Shown in pieces: positions 1-7,053 of a DNA stretch of 7,395 nt. Position numbers and translations under genes: made by a program. Every line of letters starts with the position of its first letter. The first letter of the stretch is position 1. This stretch comes from Bacteroidota bacterium (lineage in GTDB: Bacteria; Bacteroidota; Bacteroidia; NS11-12g; UBA955): NCBI GenBank assembly GCA_947460045.1, contig CANHGC010000072.1, forward strand, positions 1 to 7,395, read 5' to 3'. Under the pieces are notes generated by a model. It ran no database searches, was not told the origin of the DNA, and saw nothing but the letters and a program-made list of their open reading frames with translations.

Positions 1-2382
1 AAAAATACAGGCATTTTGACCAACCAAGCCAACGACAACCTTTGGCACGATGTATATTGGGAGTTTTTGGCCTTTACGAACCCAGCGAAGGCCATCGAGT
101 TGTACAACAGCAACCCCAATCGCAACCTTAAATTCGGCATTTCGGATGCACAAACCTACCATTGGTTACATTCGTTGAACGCCCTCGGTCGATTGAACCC
201 CAGCATCACCGCCAATCATCCGCTGGCCGTGGCATTCACCAAAGGCAATAAAACCATCTATGCGGCAAAGAACAATGGCAACGACACCCTGAAGGTGACC
301 TATTCGGATGGATACATTTTCACAGTGCCACCGCGCAAATTAAAGACCAGTCTCGACAGCGACATCCAGGCCCATATCAGCAGCGACTTCGCCCAATTGT
401 ACAAAGGCAGCGCGGCCAACATCTATTTCGATACCCTCAACGTACTGCCCGATTCCATTCATTGGATGTTGGGTTCGAAGCGATTAAAAACGATCACTAG
501 CCAGCCATGGAACCTAGAAACCAGCGCTTTGAATGCCGGGAAATACACTTTTTACGCCAAGATTTTCAAGGGCGATGCCCGAGCGAACAGCAATTTATTC
601 ACCCTCGTTGTTGGCGAGCAAATCCCCTACAACAAAGCCGCCGCCTCCATTCCAGGGAACATACAAAGTGGTTTGTTTGATCAATTCGAAGGTGGATCTG
701 GACAAGGAATCGCCTACATCGACTTCAGCCCAAACAACCTCGGAAATTTCAGAACCATTGAAGCGGCCGACGTAAGCAACGATGCCCAAGAAGGCGCCAT
801 TTTAACCTGGATCGACGCGGGCGAATGGACCGAATACACCGTGAATGTGCAGCAAGACGGCTTGTACGATTGTTCTTTGCGATACGCCAATGGCAATGCT
901 GGAAACAGCGGAAAATTCTCTATGTGGCTTGATAACAGACTGCTTGCAAGCAACGTCACTTTCCCGAGCACCGGCAAATGGGAAACCTTCGGCGCAGTGA
1001 ATATCAAAAATTTGCCCATGACACAAGGCAGGCGCATCCTTAAATTCAGTTTCGACGATGGCGGCATGAATGTCAGCAAAGCACAGTTCACCCGAACCGC
1101 GCCATTGCCAAAAGCCCTGCCAATTGCCAACGCCGGCGGCAACGTCTCCTACCCCAGCACCGCCGATAGCGCTCAATGCGATGGCAGCAAAAGCACCGCA
1201 GGTTCTTTGGGGTATTTGAAGTACCAGTGGACGCAGATTTACGGCCCGTCAAAACTCCTCATCAATCACGCTACCGCCCCCAAACCCACATTCAAAAACC
1301 TTCAAAAAGGGGTTTACAAAGTGCGATTGACTGTGAGCGACAGCGTGAATAGCGACTACAACGAGGCCTTCATTTTTGTCCAAGACGGCGGCAACATCGC
1401 GCCTGAAATCACCATCAACAACCCCATTTCAGGAGCTACCCTCATCGAAAACCAGTGGGTTCTCGTTCAGGCTTCGGCCGAAGATTTGGACGGCAGCATC
1501 AAACTGGTCAAATTCATGATCAATGGCGATTCGGTTTCAATAGACACCACCGCCCCCTATGAATACCGGATGCAAGTAGGCATCGGCAATTACACCGCGC
1601 AAGCGCAAGCCATCGACAACAGTGGCAATAGCACCACAAGCTCTAGCATTTCTTTTTCAGCCCTTTCGTTGGCAGGCAACTGGGTGTTAGAACCCGTAGC
1701 AAAATCGTTGGCAGTAGGTCCTACCGTAGCCAATCTCAACTGGTGGAGCAACAGCCTAGGCGATGTAGCCACCCGATCTTGTTTGTTCGATGACATTTAC
1801 CAAATCAACAAAGACGGCAGTTTCCGAAATGTGATGGGCACCAACACCTGGCTCGAAGGATGGCAAAACGCAGGCAAGGAAGGTTGCGGTTCGCCGGTAG
1901 CACCTCACGACGGTAGTTTGGTGGGCAAATGGTCTATTGACAGTTTGAACGGCCAATTGGTCCTTGATGGCAAGGGATTGTTCTTGGGCTTGCCCAAGGC
2001 AACGAACACAGGCGAATTGGGCAGTGGCAGCACTGTCCCTAACACTCGCTCTTACCAAATTGCACTCACTGCGAATCGGCTAACCGCGGTAATCAACTAT
2101 GGCCTTGGATTCTGGCAGTTTCAATTCATACGGGGTGGCGCAGTCAACACCCAATCGGTATCCGCGGATAGAATGCTCATTTACCCCAATCCCGCTTCTT
2201 CTCAAATCCAAGTAGTAACCAAGGAAGCCATCGTTGGCGTGAAAATATTCAACGAATTGGGCTCGTTGGTCATTCAAGGCACAAGCTCAACCTTGAACGT
2301 ATCAGACCTGTCTGCTGGATTGTATTTTGTGGAGGTAACCACCCACTCACAAAAACAAGTGATGCGTTGGATCAAACAATAA
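1..2382 (+). CDS. Secreted multidomain beta-1,3-glucanase, GH81-like, C-terminal part with T9SS sorting domain (5' truncated)
   Basis: The frame is open from base 1, so the TTG at 16 is not a credible start and the gene begins outside the window. Domains in order: bases 1-360, the C-terminal end of a GH81-like laminarinase (TYHWLHSLNALG, a SDGYIFTVP strand); 376-630, an Ig-like linker; about 679-1095, a CBM6-like beta-sandwich (GNFRTIEAADVS, WIDAGEWTEYTV); about 1120-1386, a PKD-like domain; about 1393-1659, an Ig-like domain; 1669-2139, a Trp/Cys-containing module of unknown function; and from 2173 a type IX secretion sorting domain (YPNP, ending MRWIKQ). Known of the families: GH81 cleaves beta-1,3-glucan internally, CBM6 binds glycans, and the last domain directs export and surface attachment or release. 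The catalytic acids are not in the window, so the enzyme activity is inferred from the tail alone. The T9SS domain is near certain, CBM6 likely, GH81 probable. Confidence 0.8.
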   Translation, partial: KNTGILTNQANDNLWHDVYWEFLAFTNPAKAIELYNSNPNRNLKFGISDAQTYHWLHSLNALGRLNPSITANHPLAVAFTKGNKTIYAAKNNGNDTLKVTYSDGYIFTVPPRKLKTSLDSDIQAHISSDFAQLYKGSAANIYFDTLNVLPDSIHWMLGSKRLKTITSQPWNLETSALNAGKYTFYAKIFKGDARANSNLFTLVVGEQIPYNKAAASIPGNIQSGLFDQFEGGSGQGIAYIDFSPNNLGNFRTIEAADVSNDAQEGAILTWIDAGEWTEYTVNVQQDGLYDCSLRYANGNAGNSGKFSMWLDNRLLASNVTFPSTGKWETFGAVNIKNLPMTQGRRILKFSFDDGGMNVSKAQFTRTAPLPKALPIANAGGNVSYPSTADSAQCDGSKSTAGSLGYLKYQWTQIYGPSKLLINHATAPKPTFKNLQKGVYKVRLTVSDSVNSDYNEAFIFVQDGGNIAPEITINNPISGATLIENQWVLVQASAEDLDGSIKLVKFMINGDSVSIDTTAPYEYRMQVGIGNYTAQAQAIDNSGNSTTSSSISFSALSLAGNWVLEPVAKSLAVGPTVANLNWWSNSLGDVATRSCLFDDIYQINKDGSFRNVMGTNTWLEGWQNAGKEGCGSPVAPHDGSLVGKWSIDSLNGQLVLDGKGLFLGLPKATNTGELGSGSTVPNTRSYQIALTANRLTAVINYGLGFWQFQFIRGGAVNTQSVSADRMLIYPNPASSQIQVVTKEAIVGVKIFNELGSLVIQGTSSTLNVSDLSAGLYFVEVTTHSQKQVMRWIKQ

Positions 2383-2419
2383 AGGGACCTAAACACGTCT
2401 AGATCCCCTTAGTTTTATT
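2381..2419 (+). terminator. Probable intrinsic terminator of the GH81-like gene
   Basis: Directly at the stop codon, AAAGGGACCT (2381-2390) pairs imperfectly with AGATCCCCTT (2401-2410): eight of ten pairs, two mismatches, 10-base loop. A T-rich stretch, AGTTTTATT, follows. The hairpin overlaps the last two bases of the stop codon. Position and T-run fit a rho-independent terminator, but the mismatches weaken the stem. Confidence 0.45.
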
Positions 2420-2421
2420 CA

Positions 2422-2442
2422 TTGCGCATACGTTTTGCGCAA
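2422..2442. repeat. Perfect 7-bp inverted repeat between convergent genes
   Basis: TTGCGCA (2422-2428) and TGCGCAA (2436-2442) form a perfect stem with a 7-base loop, 7 bases beyond the stop codon of the minus-strand glycosyltransferase gene. It is well placed to end transcription of the four-gene cluster. On that strand it is followed by TGAATAAAAC, not a U-run, so it is not a textbook intrinsic terminator. It may instead protect the mRNA 3' end. Confidence 0.4.
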
Positions 2443-2449
2443 GCCTTCA

Positions 2450-4798
2450 TCAAGCCATTGATGCAAGAAAGCCTTCTCTCGAATGATATCGACCTAGATA
2501 AGTCAATCGGGCCATCAAATAACTCACGGTTGATTCGGCGCCTTGATTGAGGTTTACGTGATCCAACTCCAAGCCGTCATAGCAACCACCCGTGCAGGGA
2601 TTATACATGATTTGTTTGAGGTGATTGCCACCCAAGAACCAATCAAACGCCCGTTGGATTTTCTCTTCATACACTTCGCCATCATACACTTCGATAAACT
2701 TCTGCAAAGCCATCACCATATAAGCAACATCGATGGGCTGTTCACCGCCTCTCTTCAGCACGATGGGTGGGTTTGAACGATGGAGCCAGCCCTGATTCGA
2801 GATCACCGTTAGTTCTTTGCCTTGAAAAACAATCGACAGCAAAAAATCAAATGACGATTTGGCGATCTCTCTGTATGTTCTTTCTCGGGTGACGGACCAA
2901 GCACAAAGCAAGGATTCTGGAATTACGCTGTTGCCATAGGTAAGGTACGACTCAAACCAATGCCAGTCGTCATTAGATTCATGGTGAAACATCTGAACCA
3001 AACGATCGCACAATCGCTTCATGAGCTGAATATCTCTGGCAACAGGAACCCATTGATACTTGTAATACAAACCTTTAACCACAAAAGCCATGGCCCGGGT
3101 AGAATGCATTTGCATGGCTTGGGGCATCGCCAAATGGAACATGCGCAAGGCTTCACTGAGCATCGCTTGGGGCAGGATATCGCCCAGTGAAATCACATAT
3201 CCCAAAGCCCAAATGGCCCTACCATTGCTGTCTTCCAAATTTTCGAGGTGGTTTTGAGCTGTAAAATCGCCATCCACATCTACGTAATTCAAAAAAGTGC
3301 CATCCGGTTGCATACACTTCCTCACAAAATCAAAATACACCTGAACGTACAACAGATCTTCGGACCGCTGCATGGCTTGATAGTGCATGCACATGGCAAT
3401 CAACGCACGTGCATTGTCGTCGAGCGTAAATCCAGACCCAATATCCGGCTGATTGATGATCGAAAACTGAATCATCCCCATGGGCGTTGTTAATTTATCG
3501 ATGTGATTCAAATTCAAAGGTGGCGGCGTAAATTTGAGCGCAATGGGCGATTTTAATAAAGATTGAAAAATTGCCGCGTGGGCAACTGCAGAATTTTGCC
3601 AAGCGGTTGAGGCCATCCGATGCAAGCCTTTGGAACCCATTTTCACCCTCCGTGTTTCATCTTCAAACAAACCCAATACCGCACCGGCCAACATGTGAGG
3701 ATCTTCAAAATCAACAATCACACCCACATCGTTCTTCAACAGCTCAATCGCATGGGGAATGGGCGTTGAAACCACAGCACAACCGCAGCCTATGGCGTAC
3801 GACATGGTACCGCTCACCGCTTGGTTTCGGTCTTTCGATGTAAACAAATATATATCAGTGAGTTGAAGATACTCTAAAATTTCCGCCACTGGCAAATACC
3901 CATTCACAAATCGCACATGATCTTCCAAACCCAATTCACAAATTTTTGCGGTCAACATCTCTCGATACGATTCTCCTTGCTGCTTCAAAACCACTGGATG
4001 CGTTACGCCAATCACCAAAAAAAGCACATCGGGATACTTGTCTACAATCAATGGCAAAGCATCAATCGTCGTCTCTATGCTCTTCCCCTCATTCAGCAAT
4101 CCGAACGTAGTTAACACCCGCATTCCCGAAAGCCCATATTTTTCTTTTAGTTCGGATCGATCCAAATGTGGCACCAAATGCGTACCGTGAGGAATGGTCT
4201 CGATGCTATCCATATCGATGTCGTAATCCCTAGACAATATCTCTGCCGACGTTTCCGTCATCACTACAATTCTCTGGGCGATGTTCGATAGTCCTTGTAC
4301 TTTTTTCTTCCAAACCGGATCTGGAAACGGCAACACCGTGTGAAACACAAATACCAGTGGCTTTCTGAGCGATTGCCAAAACTTCAACATCGCAGTTTCT
4401 TGCTTGCCGAAAAAACCAAATTCGTGCTGTACAACAATCACTTGAATATTCGTTGAACGGTTGATAGCCAAAGCAATATTGGCAAATTCCTCCGGGCGAT
4501 CTGTGTTCATCACAAACTTGGGCTCCTCCGGATAAACACATCGCTCTAAATCACTCTCCAGCGCACAAACCACCAATTCAAACGAATCGCCAAATTTGCT
4601 TCGCATGGCACCCATCAGGTCCGACGAATAGGTGGCAATTCCACACTCTCGGGGCGGAAAGGATGTAATAAACAAGATTTCAGGAGCAGTGGCTTCCACC
4701 GCATGATTGTTCGTCCAGTGCACTTCCCCCACATGATCTACAAACATGTAAGGAAAAAAAGCAGCGTGGTGAAGTCGGGCCGATTGAGTTGTCATCAT
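2450..4798 (-). CDS. GT4-type glycosyltransferase fused to a C-terminal alpha/alpha-toroid domain
   Basis: 782 residues, last gene of the cluster, starting 7 bases after the GH130 stop. Residues about 39-415 are a GT-B glycosyltransferase of the GT4 type: an N-terminal Rossmann start (SFPPRECGIATYSSDL, 46-61), HEFG (125-128), IPHGTH (202-207), the nucleotide-sugar-domain opening TFGLLNEGKS (231-240), and a donor-site loop SGTMSYAIGCG (329-339) followed by VVSTP. The first Glu of the usual E-x7-E motif is not evident. Residues about 430-782 are helical with repeated aromatic and acidic motifs: GFTLDDNARAL (456-466), LEDSNGRAIWALGY (521-534), DWHWFESYLTYGNS (611-624), NQGAESTVSYLMARL (751-765). 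This suggests an (alpha/alpha)6 toroid like those of glycan-processing enzymes; its activity is unknown. There is no signal peptide or membrane segment, so it is likely cytoplasmic. The first 38 residues are not obviously conserved and no Shine-Dalgarno is seen, so the true start could be downstream. Donor and acceptor cannot be read from sequence; the GH130 neighbour suggests GDP-mannose (inference). Confidence 0.88.
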   Translation of the reverse strand: MMTTQSARLHHAAFFPYMFVDHVGEVHWTNNHAVEATAPEILFITSFPPRECGIATYSSDLMGAMRSKFGDSFELVVCALESDLERCVYPEEPKFVMNTDRPEEFANIALAINRSTNIQVIVVQHEFGFFGKQETAMLKFWQSLRKPLVFVFHTVLPFPDPVWKKKVQGLSNIAQRIVVMTETSAEILSRDYDIDMDSIETIPHGTHLVPHLDRSELKEKYGLSGMRVLTTFGLLNEGKSIETTIDALPLIVDKYPDVLFLVIGVTHPVVLKQQGESYREMLTAKICELGLEDHVRFVNGYLPVAEILEYLQLTDIYLFTSKDRNQAVSGTMSYAIGCGCAVVSTPIPHAIELLKNDVGVIVDFEDPHMLAGAVLGLFEDETRRVKMGSKGLHRMASTAWQNSAVAHAAIFQSLLKSPIALKFTPPPLNLNHIDKLTTPMGMIQFSIINQPDIGSGFTLDDNARALIAMCMHYQAMQRSEDLLYVQVYFDFVRKCMQPDGTFLNYVDVDGDFTAQNHLENLEDSNGRAIWALGYVISLGDILPQAMLSEALRMFHLAMPQAMQMHSTRAMAFVVKGLYYKYQWVPVARDIQLMKRLCDRLVQMFHHESNDDWHWFESYLTYGNSVIPESLLCAWSVTRERTYREIAKSSFDFLLSIVFQGKELTVISNQGWLHRSNPPIVLKRGGEQPIDVAYMVMALQKFIEVYDGEVYEEKIQRAFDWFLGGNHLKQIMYNPCTGGCYDGLELDHVNLNQGAESTVSYLMARLTYLGRYHSREGFLASMA

Positions 4799-4805
4799 AA
4801 TAATT

Positions 4806-5840
4806 TCAATTTGGATATTTGGTTAGTTCATTCAATAGTTCTTGCAACTCCATAGAAGCCACAGCGATTCGCTCATCTGCTGCACCGTAGTACACAAAAA
4901 GCCTTCCTTCAAACACCAATGCACCACTCGGGAAGCACACATTGTTCACTTCTCCCCGCCGCTCCCAATGCTCCTCTGGATAAAACAGCGGATAGGGCAA
5001 GCGATACTTCACCTTTTCAGGATAATCGATATCCAACACAGCCGCACACGCGGAATACACATAACCTTCTATGGTATCGTGAACACCGTGGTAAATCAAC
5101 AACCAACCCAAAGAGGTTTCGATTGGCGGACATCCACCGCCCAAATAACTCACATCGTGAGGAAAAGCGGGAGACATCAAGATCTTTTCAGAAAACGATA
5201 AAAAATATTTTTGCCAATAATCTGGCGTTAATTCTTCCAAACTTTCAATATCACACACCAATTGAATGTCTGGCTTGATGCGATGCAAAAACGCCAATTT
5301 CCCTTGCACTCGACGCGGAAAAAACACCAAATTCTTATCCCAAAGTTGAACTTTTAACGGTTGAACTTCGGAAAACACTGGCACCTTATTGAATCGAACG
5401 TATTTCTCATTCAATGCACCCCGAGATTGCGACAAATGCCTAAATTCTTCAATCGCTATTTGAGGAACAACCACCCCGCGCTTTTCCCAATTCTCCATAT
5501 CCCACGAAACAGCCAAAGCACCCAAGGCATTCAACCCATCAAACCCCGTATAGGTTAAATGGTACAAGCCATCGATACACACAATCCGAGGATCTTCCAA
5601 CCCCTTGCATTCAAAATCCAACTGGGGAAACAAGATTGGCACATCGCTGCGAAACTTGATCTCCATGGGCGATGTAAATGTGCAATGACCGATGGTAGAA
5701 TAATTGTCCTTGGCCACGGCACGATAAAACATATGTATTACGCCATCCACCGAAATCACCGCCGGATTCAATACCGCATGGCTCTCAAACCCCATGTCGG
5801 ACTTATCCAATACCACCCCCTCTTTCCTTACACTCAACAT
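4806..5840 (-). CDS. GH130-family beta-mannoside phosphorylase or hydrolase
   Basis: 344 residues, a five-bladed beta-propeller family of typical length. Motifs seen: LNPAV (24-28), FYRAVAK (38-44), GLEDPR (80-85, containing the presumed catalytic Asp83), FLHR (184-187), LGGGCPPIET (233-242), GWLLIYHGV (245-253) and YYGAADERIAVA (317-328). GH130 enzymes phosphorolyse, or in some clades hydrolyse, beta-1,2- or beta-1,4-mannosides. Against phosphate-binding residues recalled for characterised mannoside phosphorylases, Arg187, His251 and Tyr262 look conserved. One Arg appears as Lys169, and the usual Lys before the IGAG-like turn appears as Tyr232. Residues about 120-165 look longer than in short phosphorylases. 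No signal peptide, so cytoplasmic. The gene starts 11 bases after the small lysine-rich ORF, with AAGGG 8 bases before ATG as a possible ribosome-binding site, and is followed after 7 bases by the glycosyltransferase. Family sure, substrate and mechanism not. Confidence 0.92.
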   Translation of the reverse strand: MLSVRKEGVVLDKSDMGFESHAVLNPAVISVDGVIHMFYRAVAKDNYSTIGHCTFTSPMEIKFRSDVPILFPQLDFECKGLEDPRIVCIDGLYHLTYTGFDGLNALGALAVSWDMENWEKRGVVVPQIAIEEFRHLSQSRGALNEKYVRFNKVPVFSEVQPLKVQLWDKNLVFFPRRVQGKLAFLHRIKPDIQLVCDIESLEELTPDYWQKYFLSFSEKILMSPAFPHDVSYLGGGCPPIETSLGWLLIYHGVHDTIEGYVYSACAAVLDIDYPEKVKYRLPYPLFYPEEHWERRGEVNNVCFPSGALVFEGRLFVYYGAADERIAVASMELQELLNELTKYPN

Positions 5841-5851
5841 CGCCGCATCCC

Positions 5852-5980
5852 TTAGGTATTGATTTTCGAACCACTCGATTTCCCGAGCTTTTTGGCCACT
5901 TTATCGGCCTTTTTCTCCTTCGCCGTTTTGGCAGGAGCCGTTTTATCGGATTTCTTTTTGCCCTCTTTTTCCCTTGACAT
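5852..5980 (-). CDS. Small lysine-rich protein (42 residues), unknown function
   Basis: An uninterrupted ATG-to-TAA frame fills the space between the Usp and GH130 genes, with 11 bases on each side, so it fits the cluster as a gene. The product begins MSREKEGKKK and ends GSKINT. 14 of 42 residues are Lys, with Ala, Asp, Glu and Ser making up much of the rest and no aromatic residues or Cys. The core resembles the low-complexity Lys/Ala tails of histone H1-like or nucleic-acid-binding proteins, and is probably disordered. No Shine-Dalgarno is visible before the ATG (GTGCATCGAT). It could be a translated regulatory leader rather than a functional protein. No homolog is recognised; the exact fit between neighbours is the main support. 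Confidence 0.6.
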   Translation of the reverse strand: MSREKEGKKKSDKTAPAKTAKEKKADKVAKKLGKSSGSKINT

Positions 5981-5991
5981 ATCGATGCACT

Positions 5992-6468
5992 TTACAATGA
6001 ATGTCGTTTGGAAGGCACCACCAACACAGGCACCAGTGATTCACGCAATATTTTTTGGGTTACATTGCCCAACAACACATCCTCCATCCAACGGTGGCTG
6101 TGACTCCCCACCACAACCAAATCAATGTCGTGCTTTCTTATCGCCTTCAGAATGGTATCCGCAGCATTGCTTCCCACAACCACTTCCGTTTCGATGTGAT
6201 CACCTCCCAAATGGGATTTGGTTTTTTGTAAATATTGCTCAGACCCATGCAACAGCGATTCTGTTAATTCGGCGTCCATCAAATCAGCACCGCTATACCC
6301 TGCAAATCCCATGATGGGAGAATAGGCGTTATAGGCATAATGCGTAGGCTCAGAAACCACATGTAGCAACAACACTTCTGCAGTCAATTTTTTTCCCAAA
6401 GCATATCCCGTCTCAGCCACCTTTTGGGCGGTTGGACCATAATCAACGGCAATTAATATTTTCTTCAT
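5992..6468 (-). CDS. Universal stress protein (UspA family)
   Basis: 158 residues, one Usp domain of usual length. It starts MKKILIAVDYG, with the conserved first strand and Asp9, continues through a LLLHVV strand (33-38) and ends in the nucleotide-binding segment VVVGSHSHRW...LLGNVTQKIL (118-141) and the final strand VPVLVVP. The family ATP signature is G-x2-G-x9-G-[S/T]. Here it reads Gly121-x2-Ser124-x9-Gly134-Asn135, so the second Gly and the final Ser/Thr are both replaced and ATP binding may be altered. A longer segment at residues 42-66 (Tyr-rich, PTHYAYNAYSPIMGF) follows the second strand. It is the first gene of the cluster, which suggests the cluster responds to stress or growth arrest (inference). 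Cytoplasmic. The ATG at 6468 follows an A-rich CAGAAAA with no Shine-Dalgarno, normal for Bacteroidota. Confidence 0.93.
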   Translation of the reverse strand: MKKILIAVDYGPTAQKVAETGYALGKKLTAEVLLLHVVSEPTHYAYNAYSPIMGFAGYSGADLMDAELTESLLHGSEQYLQKTKSHLGGDHIETEVVVGSNAADTILKAIRKHDIDLVVVGSHSHRWMEDVLLGNVTQKILRESLVPVLVVPSKRHSL

Positions 6469-6470
6469 TT

Positions 6471-6519
6471 TTCTGTAGTTATTCTGGCAACGATACCAGA
6501 ATACAAAATACCTACAGAA
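6471..6519 (-). promoter_or_regulatory. Nested inverted repeat upstream of the Usp gene (operator or 5' leader hairpin)
   Basis: Two perfect inverted repeats are nested. The outer is TTCTGTAG (6471-6478) with CTACAGAA (6512-6519). The inner is ATTCTGG (6481-6487) with CCAGAAT (6496-6502), around an 8-base loop. The structure is asymmetric, with 2 unpaired bases on the start-codon side and 9 on the other, and it ends 2 bases before the ATG. As DNA it could be a dimeric repressor site over the promoter. As RNA it would be a 15-bp two-part hairpin able to hide the start. Confidence 0.5.
6488..6518 (-). promoter_or_regulatory. Candidate Bacteroidota-type promoter of the Usp-GH130-GT cluster
   Basis: On the minus strand, TCTG (6518-6515), 19 bases, then TATCGTTG (6495-6488) differs from the TTTG-N19-TAnnTTTG pattern at one base in each box. 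The -7 box coincides exactly with the loop of the inner inverted repeat, so a protein bound to that dyad would block it. Transcription would start about 6482, giving a leader of only about 14 bases. Weak match, so tentative. Confidence 0.35.
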
Positions 6520-6533
6520 TCAACCCGTGGTTG

Positions 6534-6564
6534 TTTCACAACTTACACAATTGATTACACAATT
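6534..6564 (-). repeat. Tandem 10-bp direct repeats upstream of the Usp gene
   Basis: On the minus strand AATTGTGTAA occurs twice without mismatch (6564-6555 and 6552-6543), 12 bases apart start to start. A degenerate third copy, AGTTGTGAAA (6543-6534), matches at 8 of 10. The array lies about 15-45 bases upstream of the candidate -33 box, a usual place for an activator or response-regulator site. No known regulator motif is recognised. Confidence 0.4.
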
Positions 6565-6695
6565 CCCCTAACAACTATTTACATTGACCCGCGAAACGTC
6601 CAGCGCCCTGCCAAGCAAACTAGAGAGAAATGTGGGACACAACGGGGCGATTCTCGAACTAAATCGAAAACGCACACATCCTCTGAAATAACGAC

Positions 6696-7037
6696 TTATT
6701 GGGCTTTTTTCACAAACTCACTCTTCAGTGCCATCGCGCCAAAGCCAGCAATTTTGCAATCGATGTTGTGATCGCCCTCAACCAAACGAATGTTGGTGAC
6801 TTTGGTACCCACTTTAATTGCCTTGGAAAAACCTTTTACGGGCAAATCTTTGATCACCGTAACAGAATCACCATCTTTCAATTGGTTGCCATTGGCGTCT
6901 CGCACCAGCAAACCAGCCTCTGAATCCCCTGCATCACTCAAACTCCATTCGTGAGCGCACTCAGGACAAATCCACAAATCGCCTGAGGGATATGGGTATT
7001 CAGAATTGCATTGGGGACAGTGTGGATCTTGTGACAT
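6696..7037 (-). CDS. yjdM: YjdM/PhnA-family zinc-ribbon protein
   Basis: 113 residues, full length for the family. The N-terminal zinc ribbon has four cysteines in two knuckles, CPQC (7-10) and CPEC (24-27), with [11 protein letters not shown] typical of the family. The C-terminal PhnA domain (about 52-113) shows [17 protein letters not shown] and [17 protein letters not shown]. Known: named from its place near the E. coli phosphonate genes, but its true role is unclear and it is not the phosphonoacetate hydrolase also called PhnA. No phosphonate genes are in this window. Probably cytoplasmic. It is monocistronic: its own promoter lies just upstream, and 227 bases separate it from the Usp gene downstream. 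No Shine-Dalgarno is visible before ATG (GATTTTATCCAT). No convincing terminator follows its stop. Confidence 0.93.
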   Translation of the reverse strand: MSQDPHCPQCNSEYPYPSGDLWICPECAHEWSLSDAGDSEAGLLVRDANGNQLKDGDSVTVIKDLPVKGFSKAIKVGTKVTNIRLVEGDHNIDCKIAGFGAMALKSEFVKKAQ

Positions 7038-7053
7038 ATGGATAAAATCAATA

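Noticed and set aside
16..18. TTG as the start codon of the plus-strand gene
   Set aside because: The frame is open to base 1 and the sequence begins inside a GH81-like domain, so the gene is cut by the window edge.
714..1176. Two minus-strand frames opposite the CBM6 region
   Set aside because: They overlap each other and an unmistakable coding region; no motif, start signal or neighbour supports them.
4842..5278. Two overlapping plus-strand frames opposite the GH130 gene
   Set aside because: Both are antisense to a gene with clear family motifs and show no domain of their own.
5859..6314. Plus-strand 151-residue frame opposite the Usp gene
   Set aside because: It lies antisense to the small lysine-rich ORF and the Usp gene, both better supported, and has low-complexity Pro/His/Gln composition with no recognisable domain.
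6648..6666. CGATT/AATCG inverted repeat downstream of yjdM as a terminator
   Set aside because: Only a 5-bp stem with a 9-base loop, and no U-run follows on the yjdM strand.
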